In this document: piece by piece, positions 9,448 to 19,776 of the stretch
Layout of the letters: each line of letters starts with the position of its first letter
How positions within the stretch are numbered: position 1 is the first letter of the stretch
Assembly: GCF_022539505.1 (NCBI RefSeq)
Contig: NC_061510.1
Location: 393,992,249-394,056,248 of the forward strand
Reading direction: 5' to 3'
Length of the DNA stretch: 64,000 nt
From: Lolium rigidum
Lineage: Eukaryota > Streptophyta > Magnoliopsida > Poales > Poaceae
Position numbers and translations under genes: made by a program
Notes under the pieces: model-generated
Told to the model about the DNA's origin: nothing
The model's input: the letters and a program-made list of their open reading frames with translations, nothing else
Database searches by the model: none

Positions 9448-12400
9448 ATGTCACGTAGTCGTAGTAGGGAGACTCCCTCCCGTAGTGGAGCACAAATAAG
9501 TTGTAAACCTTCATTGAGCAATGCAATCGAAAAGGAGGCCGATTCCAGCAATCGGCCCAAATTATCCTCACCATACGTTTTGCCTGTGTTCAGTATTGAT
9601 CTAGCAGGCGACGGGAAGCTAGGCTATGGGTTTACATCGGCTGATGAACTAGAAGAGATTGACATTGGTCCTGGGGATAAGCCACGACCAACATTTATCA
9701 GCAAAAAGTTAGATCCGCATCTGAGGGGCCTGATGATAGCTTTGTTGAAAGAGTACCCAGATTGTTTTGCCTGGGATTACACAGAGATGTCCGGGTTAGA
9801 CATTAGCATCATTGAGCATTGGCTCCCTCTTAAGAAAGGATTTCGGCCGTTCCAGCAACGAGCACGACAAATGAAGGCCGAAATTTTAGTAGAAGTCAAG
9901 AAAGAGATCGAGAAAATGTTGAACGCCGGGTTCATCAGGCCATGCAGGTATGCTGAGTGGATTTCTAGTATCGTACCTGTAGAGAAAAAGGACGGCCGAT
10001 GGCGCGTCGCCATAGATTTTCGGGATCTCAATAGAGCCACTCCAAAGGATGAGTATCCAATGCCGGTAGCAGAGACATTGATCAATGCAGCTGCTGTCAT
10101 AAGGTTTAAGTTTCATGGATGGCAATGCCGGTTACAACCAAATTTTTATGGCTCCAGAAGATATACACAAGACTGCATTCAGAGTACCAGGTTCGGTGGG
10201 CTTGTTTGAATATGTAGTCATGACATTTGGACTAAAAATGCCGGCGCAACATACCAAAGAGCCATGAATTACATCTTTCATGATCTGATCGGCAAGTTGG
10301 TGGAGATTTACATTGATGACGTGGTAGTCAAGTCTGTCTCAGTAGAAGGACACGTGGAGGATTTGCGACGCATCCTGGACCGAACTAGAAAATTCGGGCT
10401 AAGAATGAATCCAAAGAAGTGTGCTTTTGGTGTGACGGTCGGTCAATTCTTGGGCTTCTTGGTTCATGAACGCGGAATTGAGATCGGCCTGAAAAGTCAG
10501 GAGGCAGTACGAACAATGAAGCCACCTACCACTAAGAAGGAACTCCAGTGTCTCATCGGCAAAATCAACTTCGTCAGAAGGTTCATCTCCAACCTGTCAG
10601 GGCGAATCGAGCCGTTTATGTGATTGGTAAAAATTAAATTTGATGAGGAGTTTCGCTGGGGGGCAGAGCAACAGCGAGCGTTTGACGAGATTAACGAGTA
10701 TCTAACGAAGCCACCTGTGTTGGTTCCGCCCCAGCAAGACAGACCATTCTATATTTACTTGTCAGTAGCCAGAACTTCCATCGCCTTAGTGGTGGTGCAA
10801 GTTTATGATGGTCTGGAGAGAGTCGCTTTCTACCTCAGCAGAAGGATATTGGATGCAGAGACTAGGTACCCTGAGATCGAGAAGTTGTGCCTCTGCCTAT
10901 TTTTTACCTGCACCAAGCTTCGTCACATCTTTACGTCGGCAGAAATTGTCATCATATGCAAATCAGATGTCATCAAACATATCGTTGTCGGCTCCTGTGT
11001 TGAAAGGCCGACTCGGTAAGTGGATGTTTGCATTATCGGAATTTGATCTCCGGTATCAGCCTGCGAAAGCGATCAAGGGACGGGCGTTAGCCGATCTTAT
11101 TGCTGAACGAATCAACACTGATATAGCAGCATTGTCTGTGCGTGCATGGGCCATGTTTTTCGATGGATCGGCTTGTGATGATGGTTGCGGCATCGGCATT
11201 CTACTCGTGTCGCCCCGGGGGCAACGTATTCCTTCTCCATCAGGCTGTCTACCCCTTGCACCAACAATGTCGCTGAGTATGAAGCAATACGCAAGGGAAT
11301 GTAGTTGCTTTTGGAAGCCGGGGCAGAAGCGGTGGAACTTTTTGGAGACTCAAAATTGGTGATTTCCCAACTCACGGAGGAATATAAATGTGAGAGCGAG
11401 TCGCTCTTCCCATTATGGATGCAATGCCGTGAGCTGATGACACAAGTTAGGTACATAAACTTCAACTGGATCCCGAGGTTGCAGAATACCGAGGCGAACG
11501 ATCTCGCACAGATGGCGTCAGGCTACAAGTACGTAGCAGGTGGAGCCGATGTCCAGGTACAGTTCCTGGAACCGGATGACTGGAGAGCCGATATCTTCAA
11601 TTACTTGAAAGATTCGGCTCGGGGGGCACCTAAACGGATAAGGTATAAGGCCATGCAGTACGTCCTTATTGGGGATGACATGCTCTACAGGACATTGGAA
11701 GGGTTACTTCTCAGATGTCTGGGACCAGCCGAGTCAAATCGGCTGTTACACGAGGTACATGAAGGCGCCTGTGGAACTCACCAATCGTCTTATAAGATGA
11801 AATGGTTGATCAGGCGATCGGGGTTTTATTGGCCCACCATGCTTGAGGATTGTTTTAAGTACTATAAAGGGTGTCAAGCGTGTCAGAAGTTTGGGAAAAT
11901 TCAGATGGTACCCGCATCAGCAATGAACCCCATCATCAAGCCTTGGCCATCTCGAGGGTGGGGCATGGATATGATCGGTAAAATCAATCCTCCATCGAGC
12001 AAAGGCCATGTGTGGATTTTGGCCATTACAGATTACTTCACTAAATGGGTGGAGGCCGTCCCTATGAAGTCAGTAGCATCAACTGATGTTATCAATTTCG
12101 TGAAAGAACATGTCATTCATAGATTCGGGATTCCCTAGACTATCACGACCGATGGAGATTCGGTCTTCACTTCTCGCGAGTTTAGAAAGTTCTGCGAGGA
12201 CATGGGGATTAAGCTGATCCGATCATCTCCATACTATGCTCAAGCAAATGGACAAGCTGAAGCGTCTAACCAGAGCCTTATCAAGTTGATTAAGAGGAAA
12301 GTCGACGAGCAGCCTAGACATTGGCACGAGGTATTGTCAGAGGCTTTGTGGGCTTATCGCATGTCATGTCATGGAGCGATAAAAACCTCGCCATACCATC

Positions 12401-12840
12401 TGGTCTATGGACAAGAAGCTGTATTACCCTGGGAAATCACGGCTGGCTCGAGACGTGTCACGTTTCAGAATGATTTAACAACCGAAGAATATGCAGCCCT
12501 GATGAGTGATAGCATTGAGGATCTAACGGAACTTAGACTTTGGTCGCTTGAGAAAATTAAAGAGAACAAAGCCAAGGTAGCCCGCGCATATAATAAGAAG
12601 GTGAGATCAAAGGAGTTCCACGTTGGTGATCTGGTATGGGAAGCTGTATTGTCATTGTGGACTAAGGATGCAGTGTATGGTAAATGGTCTCCAAATTGAC
12701 ATGGGCCGTACAGGGTCGACCACGTTTTAAAGGGTAACGCATACATGCTCGAGGAGCTGAGCGGTGTGAAGTTCCCAGTGGCCGTTAATGGTCAGCATCT
12801 CAAGAAATATTTCCCAAGTATGTGGGATGACGGACAGTGA
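9448..12840 (+). pseudogene. pol: reverse transcriptase, two RNase H domains, integrase (element A)
   Basis: RT begins near 9600 (FSIDLAGDGKLGYGF) and includes WRVAIDFRDLNRATPKDEYP and the catalytic YIDD at 10309-10320. RNase H follows (FYIYLSVARTSIALVVVQ, 10740 on). A second, Tat-type RNase H-like domain follows (WAMFFDGSACDDGCGIGILL, about 11148). Integrase has HEVHEGACGTH...CQACQ zinc ligands (11751-11890) and a core with AITDYFTKW, TDGDSVFTS and GQAEASNQ. The frame is broken by frameshifts near 10105, 10238 (an A lost from a run of A), 11010-11020 and 11220, and by stops at 10621 (TGA), 12136 (TAG) and 12697 (TGA). Without these it would read through to the TGA at 12838. It is inactive. 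Confidence 0.9.
9537..9557. other. Perfect hairpin, stem GGCCGATT, loop CCAGC
   Basis: GGCCGATT (9537-9544) pairs with AATCGGCC (9550-9557). The same hairpin with loop CCAGT is found in element B at 17645-17665. Confidence 0.8.
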
Positions 12841-13249
12841 AATATGGGGGCCGATGCATGAAATCGGCCAGTAATTTTTTTTTTAAATATACAAAGCACA
12901 GTCGATGCACAGACATCGACTTTAGAACTAAAAAGCCGATGCACAGCCATCGACTCTAGAGGTACAAACTGTCACAAGCAGGTATCAGGTCACCGTTTGA
13001 ATTTGGGGAATGGCCGCTTGGACCTGTCTAAATAAGTGACTGAGGCTGGCCTTACTGGCGTGTCATGGTGAAAGGCCGATGCGTTGCTATCGGCTCTTTG
13101 CGCGTTGACCTACTTTGATAATCGGAAAAATCAAACCGAAGCATTCTTCATTGATTAAAAGAGGGTTTTTACAATAAGAGCCGATTGCTCACAAAAGGAG
13201 ATCTGCTGCCTAATGAACTACTACTAGCCCTATTCTAGTAGTCCCTAAT
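12841..13249. other. Element A non-coding region with hairpins
   Basis: No ORF. It holds several GCCGAT...ATCGGC-type inverted repeats: 12849-12869 (perfect 7-bp stem) and looser copies near 12902, 12938 and 13077. A T-run at 12877-12884 is also present. Confidence 0.7.
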
Positions 13250-13728
13250 CTAGGGGCCGGCGCTGTCGCTACCGTCGCTGCCCTCGTCGTCACCGTCCTC
13301 GCCGCTATCGGCGCTGCTACCGGCGATGTCTTCGTCGCTGCTGCTGAAGCCGTTGGCAGGGGCTTCTTCATCGTCGTCGTCGTCGTCGTCCTCCGATCTG
13401 GCGCGGAAGCGCTTCGCCGGCGGGTAGTCGTCGGAGGAGGTGTCGTCCTTCGCTTCATCCTCTCCGTCGGAGGAGAGGTCCTCACCCCAGGAGAAGGCGT
13501 CGTCGTCGCTCTCCTCCTCCAACTCCCCGGCCACGAGGAACTGGAGGTTATCCTCCCCGTCGGTCAAGGATTCGTCATCCTCTGACCCGACGGTGAAGTC
13601 CCAATCCCTCTCGTCCCACCACTCTGGGGCGTGGGCCTCGTAGGCCGCTGTCGGGTCGTACTCCGGCGTCGGCTCGCGGGAGGAGGAGGATTGGAAGGAG
13701 AGACCCGAAGAGGCAGAGGAGGAGTCAT
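13250..13728 (-). pseudogene. Antisense acidic ORF of element A (start frame lost)
   Basis: On the strand opposite to gag-pol, between pol and the 3' LTR, lies an Asp/Glu/Ser-rich frame that ends SDSAGP and aligns with the intact antisense ORF of element B (18981-19505). Shared blocks are a Ser run, YDPTAAYEAHAPEW (element B QAAYDILAPTKW), LTDGEDNLQFLAGE-like and PPAKR. The only upstream ATG (13726-13728) is out of frame because of what looks like one extra A after ATG, so translation from it would fail. Antisense ORFs at this position are known in Tat-lineage elements; their function is not established. The PPAKR basic patch could be a nuclear signal, which is only a guess. Confidence 0.75.
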
Positions 13729-14000
13729 GGTTGCAGAGGAGGGTTTTTTGCGATTGCTAATGCGGAACAGGAGAATGAAGAGGCGAACTGCTCAGATGAG
13801 GTTAAATAAAGGGGATATAGTGGGAGATGATTCAATGCTGTGGCGGTTTTCGAGGATGCGGTGCCAAAGCTGTCAATCGTGCAGTACGCAGAAGTTGAGA
13901 AGACAAGGCATCATGATGGAAGGACACTGAAGCGGTTCTGCTCTGCAACGCGTAACCCGATGAAGAAAAAACAGAGTGGTTTTGGAATTATTATTGCCGA

Positions 14001-14014
14001 AACCAGGGGGCATG
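14001..14014 (+). other. Polypurine tract region of element A
   Basis: AACCAGGGGGCATG directly precedes the 3' LTR and is identical at the same place in element B (before 19777). This is where plus-strand priming is expected. Confidence 0.6.
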
Positions 14015-15181
14015 TGTTATCACCAGAATTTAGCCAAAGCAGGAGATGGGCCGTGATTGAGATGGGCTTAGAGGACATGCACATAAGGTGTCTCTGAATC
14101 GGCCTCGTGCGGGAGTTTGGGCTAGATTGCCCGTGTATCTGTACATTATAGTAGATCACGTTTTAGTTTAGAATTAAGAGATAGAGTTTAGTCGTACACA
14201 GCTAGGTTTATTCCAAAGATAGAAAGTCTACGGACTATAAATATGTACCTAGGGTTATTGAGAAAGGAGGACGATCACGTTCATAACAAACACAATCTAG
14301 GTGCATCGCCACCCCTTGTTTCGAGGGTTTCTTCCGGGTAAGCGTCATGCTGCCTAGATCGCATCTTGCGATCTAGGCAGTATCAGTTTATTCGTTGTTT
14401 TGTGTTGCTCGTACTGAAGCCTTGTTGATGGCAAGCAATACTGTTATCATAGATGTTTTGGGGCTAACGTCGATGCTTTTCTGATATGCTTGCTTAGCTA
14501 TGCTGCCTCTCAATATCTAGTTGCCTTTGCACCTATCTTGGGTGTAAGGGCAACATCTTGCTTGGTCTTTATTTAGTAGATCTGATCTGTGATAGTCGTT
14601 CCTTGTTCTCCAAGGATTAGTTTGATATCCGCATGATTAGGCCTTGCAAACGGGTTGAACGATCCAGTAGTGCGTAAGGTATGGATTGACGATCCTAGAG
14701 GGATTGTTCCGGGAATCGACTTTATGTTGGTTTTTAGGCCTCTTCTAGGACTAGTTTTCTGTTATCTTTCGTATCTGCCAGGCTCAACTACGTGTAGGAT
14801 GTTCCGGTTATGCGGTGAAAACCCTAGACTGTCGTAGATCGATTTAACTTGGTATTGATAAAGCAGGATCCCCATGTTATCGTAAATCCAACATGAACCA
14901 TGGGTTAATCGGCTCTTTGAGCCGATTCACAGGGTAACCTGAGAGCCGATCGGGGCTCGTATTTAATGTTTACGTGTCTGCCATGCAGGAAACTAATTGA
15001 AGCAATCCATCACCTTCCTGACCAGGTATAGGTCAGGTGGCACACCCTCGCAATAGCCAGGACGTGTGCCGGAGTTTTGCGGGCCGTCACCCGAGGAACC
15101 AGGGCCCACCAGCAGTCCTGGGAGCCTCCCGGCTCTTCGTGTTGCTTGTCGCTGCTCGCCGGTGGGTTTTGGCAGACAACA
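14015..15181 (+). repeat. 3' LTR of element A
   Basis: 1167 bp, TGTTATCACCAG to GGCAGACAACA. The differences from the 5' LTR are mostly transitions. The same hairpin is at 14907-14927. Confidence 0.93.
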
Positions 15182-15474
15182 ACTACGAATCAAACATGCC
15201 CTGAATTTTATAATCCAGCGGAAAATAAGTGTAGTAAAAAAGCTTGACATGCTAGACAGTAGACAAGACACTACCAAGCCTAACCAACATACATGACAGG
15301 GTGTACAAAACAATATCATCACACACCAAGAATGCTATGTGCCGCACCCGACCTAAACCAGGACATACACTACTTGGTATTTTGGTAAGTCACTCCAACT
15401 TCTTGGCTCCAAGTTTCATCTTCACCGGATGTTGTGTACGTAGGTCATATCTGCATCTGGCTGATATCACGCAG

Positions 15475-16293
15475 AAGACCGCACAACTGCAAAGATATTA
15501 CAATCTGGTTTTTATTGGCCTACTTTATTTAAAATTGTGCTACTTATATATGTTAAAGTTTGTGATAAATGTCAATGTGTGGAAAATAGTGGTAAGAGAA
15601 ATAAAATGCCAATGAATTATTCACTTACTCTTGAACATTTTATGTATGGTGATTTGACTTTATGTAACCATTCTCGGCCTCAACAACAAAGCATACTCAT
15701 ATTTTGGTTGCAGTAGACTATGTTACAAAGTGGGTGGAAGAAATTCCCACAAAAAGTGCCGACCATGCTACAACAATGAAAATTCTCAAGGACATTATCT
15801 TTTTCTAGGTTTGGAGTACCTAGATTTTTAATTACTGATGGTGGTTCTCATTTCATAGATGGAGTCTTCAGGAAAACTTATCGTAAAGTAGCATCTCCAT
15901 ATCACACACAAACTAGTGATCAAGTTGAATTAAGTAATAGGGAAATAAAACTCATATTAGAGAAGACTGTCAATAGAGCTAAATCTGATTGACCAACTAA
16001 AATTAATGATGCTTTATGGGATTATAGAACTTCTTATAAAATCCAATAGGTATATATCCTTATAGAATGATCTATGGAAAAACACGTCATCTCCCTGTAG
16101 AACTAGAACTCAAAGCTAGATGGACTATTAAACAACTCAACTTTGATTTTAAAACTGCAGGAGAGAAAAGAATCCTAGACTTAAACTTACTAGATAAATA
16201 GAGAAATGAAGCTCATGAAAGTTGTAGATTATTTAAAGAAAAAGTTAAAATTTGGTATGACAAAAATATAAAGAGGAAGGAATTCAAAATAGG
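15475..16293 (+). pseudogene. Athila-type integrase fragment, left part
   Basis: A decayed integrase with RTTAKILQSGFYWPTLFK (15475-15535), then LVAVDYVTKWVEEIPTKSA (from about 15705), [15 protein letters not shown], and a segment ending [13 protein letters not shown] that carries the catalytic glutamate. YRMIYGKTRHLPVELE and FKEKVKIWYDKNIKRKEFKI follow. The motifs match Ty3/gypsy Athila integrases. Stops, small frameshifts and a deletion between 15540 and 15700 make it a relic. It breaks exactly at 16293 where element B is inserted and resumes at 20952. The stretch 15187-15474 holds no recognisable sequence. Confidence 0.82.
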
Positions 16294-17469
16294 TGTTATC
16301 ACCAGATTTTGGCTAAATCAGGAGGTGGGCCGCGATCAAGATGGGCTTGGAAGATTACATATGAAAGATCTATGAAGCGGCCTCGCACGGAGAAGTTGGG
16401 CTAGTTAGCCCGTGTATCTTAGTAGAATAAATTATGTATCGATTTAGAAGTTAGAGTTTATCTCGTGCACGGTTTAGTGCACGTCCACATTAGAAAGTCC
16501 CCTGGACTATAAATATGTACCTAGGGTTTATGGAATAAACAACAACTCACGTTCAACCCCAAAACAAACCAATCTCGGCGCATCGCCAACTCCTTCGTCT
16601 CGAGGGTTTCTATCAGGTAAGCGACATGCTGCCTAGATCGCATCTTGCGATCTAGGCAGCACAAGCCCCACGTTGTTCATGCGTTGCTCGTACTCGAAGC
16701 GCTTTTGATGGCGAGCAACGTAGTTATCATTAGATGTGTTAGGGTTAGCATTGTTCTTCGTTTAAGCATGCTTACGTAGTGCAACCCTTGCATATCTAGC
16801 CGTCCTCACGCCTATCCCAGGTGTGGGGGCGGCACCCCGCTTGATCATTATTTAGTAGATCTGATCCGTTACGATTGCTCCTTGTTCTACAAGGATTAGT
16901 TTAATATCTGCAATAGTTTGGCCTTACAAAGGGGGGGAGGATCCGTGGCACGTAGGGTGGCGTTCGCGAGTCCTAAACGGGATGTTCCTAGGATCAACTT
17001 CATGTTGGTTTTCCGGCCTTGTTTAGGATCGGCTTGCGAGCACCGTGCGTGGCCATCCGGCCCAACCCGGAGTAGGATGATCCGATTATGTGGTGAAAAC
17101 CCTAAATCGTCGTAGATCTCATTAGCTTCATCTTGATCAAGCAGGACCACCAAGTATTCGTACACCCCGTACGGATCATGGGTGGATCGGCTCTTTGAGC
17201 CGATTCACGGGATAACCCGAGAGCCGATCGAGGCTCGTATTTAACGTTTACATGTATGCCCCGCAGAAACTAAGCGAGGCAATCTCATCACCTTCCCGAC
17301 CAGGTATAGGTCGGGTGGCACGCCCTTGCACTTCGCAACGCCGCGTGTGACCAGAAGAGCATTGCGGGCCGTCGCTCGGAGGGGTCTCAGCCAGCCGCAG
17401 CTCTAGGCTCCCCCCGGCTCTACAGTGTTGACAAGGCCGCTGCCCGCCGGTGGGTTTTGGCAGTCAACA
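16294..17469 (+). repeat. 5' LTR of element B
   Basis: 1176 bp, TGTTATCACCAGATTTTGG to GGCAGTCAACA. It carries ACTATAAATATG near 16508 as a TATA box and the ATCGGCTC/GAGCCGAT hairpin at 17186-17204. It is clearly related to the element A LTR but is a separate subfamily. Confidence 0.93.
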
Positions 17470-18980
17470 CATTCTGGCACGCCCGTCGATGTAACGAAGG
17501 GAAGGGTTAAGCTAGTTTTATCCACTGGCCTGACCATGTAGTTGAAGCCAAGCAATGTGCAAGTCGGCGAGGCTGATCCTTGTGATCGGCCCCAGGGATC
17601 TGTGAAGGAGCATTACAAGACCTTTACTGAGCAAACAACGTGGAGGCCGATTCCAGTAATCGGCCGGGAATATCCTCACCCACCATTCTGCCTGGGTTCA
17701 ACATGTTATCCAACAGAGCCGATACCATCAATTCTCTTGACAGAATCGGCTCGGGGGGGCACCCAGGTATATAAAGTACGAGGGTGTGCAACAGAACCAT
17801 TTCATCTTCTGTTGATGGGTATTGGAACATGGGGGGCCGATATACAAGTCGGCCGGAAAAATAAAAAAAAAAAATTCGGAAAATTTCAGGCATAGCCGAT
17901 GCGACGAGCATCGACTTAAGAGCGAGAGGGGGTAGTTCCCTCCAAGAGTCCGGAGAGCGTCGGAAACACGAAAACGTTCTCACCGGAAGGTGCTTCGACT
18001 GCCGAAGATGATGAGCTGATCTGATCAGCAAGGCGCAAGGTTTGGACTAAAGAAGCTCGGGGGAGGGCGGCTCGTCCTGGAATTCCCTCATTCTAAAAGA
18101 GCCGATTTGTTCTAAATCGGTTGATACGGCGTTGTGAGTTAGAAACCAAGGATGATTGACGTAATCAGCTCGCTGCTATTCTTACCTTGAAGGCCCGGGG
18201 GGCAGCTCACTTTGAAGGTCTCTGCTCCGGGGAGCCGATCTCGTTGGGATCGGCCGAACTCTGCACCGCAAGTTACCTGAAGAACGGTGCCTATGTTGCA
18301 AAATTATCATAGCTTGCTGGATCGGCTGTATGGACCCTCAACGGAAGGGAGGTAATCGGCTGGTGGCCCTGCGGGGTAATTCTCTTGGACGGGGTTGGGC
18401 CCGCCCCGAAATCTCAATGGTGATGATCCATCCTTTACCCTCGCCGTGGCTAAGGCTCGGGGGGCAGCTCGCCCTCGAGGTCTAACCAACTCTGTCAAGG
18501 TGGGCCCGCTCTTCGTGTCGGCTCGTTCAAAAGACGGTGTTTATTGTAGAGGGAAGCTGTCGGAGCTGAACGAGCGAGAATTCGGAGAGAATAAGGAAGA
18601 GGAGACCGACATTATTTCAGGAGGTTTGCCGCTAGGTCCAACATGTCATCTTGAATGAGATCTCGTGGATTCGCGCGAATAAGGCTTGGACTTGTGTGGC
18701 AAGGAGTTTGGGTCTAGATGGATCTATCTCAAAATCTAGTGTGGGAGGCCGGCGCGATGCCATCGGCTTGTTGGGCATGGTCTAGTGTGGCAATCGGCAG
18801 AATCGGGAGGGAAGACAATCGGCTAAATTATCATAAATGGAATCGGCAAAATCGAGTTGGGGAATTTCTTCATTGATGAGCCAGATTTCTTACGGAGAAG
18901 AGCTGATTGCCCTCAAAAGAGAAGACCAGGGGGATACATTGCCCCGTCTGCTACTCGCTAGTCCTATGCTAAGACCCTAT
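17470..18980 (+). other. Non-coding interior of element B
   Basis: PBS-like CATTCTGGCACGCCCG, then a stub of the protease end (about 17497-17540), then non-coding DNA rich in GCCGAT/ATCGGC inverted repeats: 17645-17665, 17835-17854 and 18234-18254 have perfect stems. The short ORFs here have no recognisable product. Confidence 0.75.
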
Positions 18981-19505
18981 CTAGGGGCCGCTGCTGCCCT
19001 CGTCGTCGTCGTCGTCACCGTCGTCGCCACCGCCGGTGCTACTCCCCGCCGGCTCGTCGTCGCTGCTCCAGCGGCCGCCGATAGGACCCTCGTCGTCTTC
19101 GTCCTCTTCGTCGGCGTCGTCGTCACTGTCGACGTCGCTGAAGTTCCCGGGCCGGAGGTGGCGGCGTTTGGCCGGCGGCTCATCGGAGGAGCCGTCTTCA
19201 TCCTCTTCCTCCTCTCCCTCTTCCTTCACCTCCTCGGAGGTGGTGAAGTCCGCCCAGGAGAGGCGGTCGTCTTCGCTCTCCACCACCGCTTCCTCGCCAG
19301 CAAGGAAGCGGAGCTCGCTCTCCCCGTCGGTCTGGGATTTGTCATCCTCGGACCAGACGGAGGAGTCATGGTCCTCTTTGTCCCACTTTGTCGGGGCAAG
19401 GATGTCGTACGCCGCTTGCGTCCCCCACGAGGGCGTCGACTCTCGGATTGGAGAGGACACGTGGGAAGGATCCGACGAAGAGGAAGAGGAAGAGGAAGAG
19501 GACAT
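18981..19505 (-). CDS. Antisense acidic ORF of element B, intact
   Basis: 174 residues on the strand opposite to the element. It starts with a run of ten serines after Met, then RESTPSWGTQAAYDILAPTKW, then alternating Asp/Glu/Ser-rich blocks, a basic PPAKRRHLRPG patch near the middle, and a Gly/Asp tail ending EGSSGP. No enzyme motif is seen. It is the only intact long frame in a gutted element and aligns with a damaged copy at 13250-13728. The position between pol and 3' LTR on the reverse strand matches antisense ORFs described for Tat-type elements. A promoter inside the 3' LTR or PPT region would have to drive it. Low complexity means chance openness must be considered, but conservation in two subfamilies argues for selection in the past. 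Confidence 0.65.
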   Translation of the reverse strand: MSSSSSSSSSSDPSHVSSPIRESTPSWGTQAAYDILAPTKWDKEDHDSSVWSEDDKSQTDGESELRFLAGEEAVVESEDDRLSWADFTTSEEVKEEGEEEEDEDGSSDEPPAKRRHLRPGNFSDVDSDDDADEEDEDDEGPIGGRWSSDDEPAGSSTGGGDDGDDDDDEGSSGP

Positions 19506-19776
19506 GGTTGCGAGAGGAGGGTTTTTGGAGTGCCACCGCGGAAGGGGAAAAGAAGAGAACTGTTCGTTGCGGCTAAATAAAAGGAGGTGGGGGTTTTTAA
19601 TTTCCGAGCAGTTCTCGAGGACATGGTGCCAAAACTGTCAAATCGTGCAGAGAAGTTGGGAAGGCAAGTCGTCATGATGAGGCATGCTGCGACAGTTCCG
19701 CTCCTGCCGTGATACGACCCCTCCGGGGAAAAACGCAGTGGTTTTGAAATTACCATTACCAAAACCAGGGGGCATG

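Larger units (their letters stand above)
3338..15181 (+). mobile_element. Element A: Ty3/gypsy Tat-lineage LTR retrotransposon
   Basis: A complete but inactive element of about 11.8 kb, of which 1.6 kb is a later solo-LTR insertion. Two LTRs (3338-4505 and 14015-15181) begin TGTTATCAC and end CAACA. The 5-bp flanks are GCTAC (3333-3337) and ACTAC (15182-15186), a target duplication with one mismatch. Order is PBS, gag, protease, RT, RNase H, a second RNase H-like domain, integrase, antisense acidic ORF, PPT. Integrase after RT marks Ty3/gypsy, and the extra RNase H plus antisense ORF fit the Tat group. By eye the two LTRs differ at about 16 of 1167 positions. Confidence 0.93.

Noticed and set aside
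13210..13485. Thr/Arg-rich frame overlapping the antisense acidic ORF
   Set aside because: It is an alternative frame of the same low-complexity DNA; the acidic frame is the one shared with element B.
18837..19580. Plus-strand 247-codon frame rich in Val and Ala
   Set aside because: Shadow of the antisense acidic ORF; its hydrophobic look comes from the complement of Asp/Glu codons.
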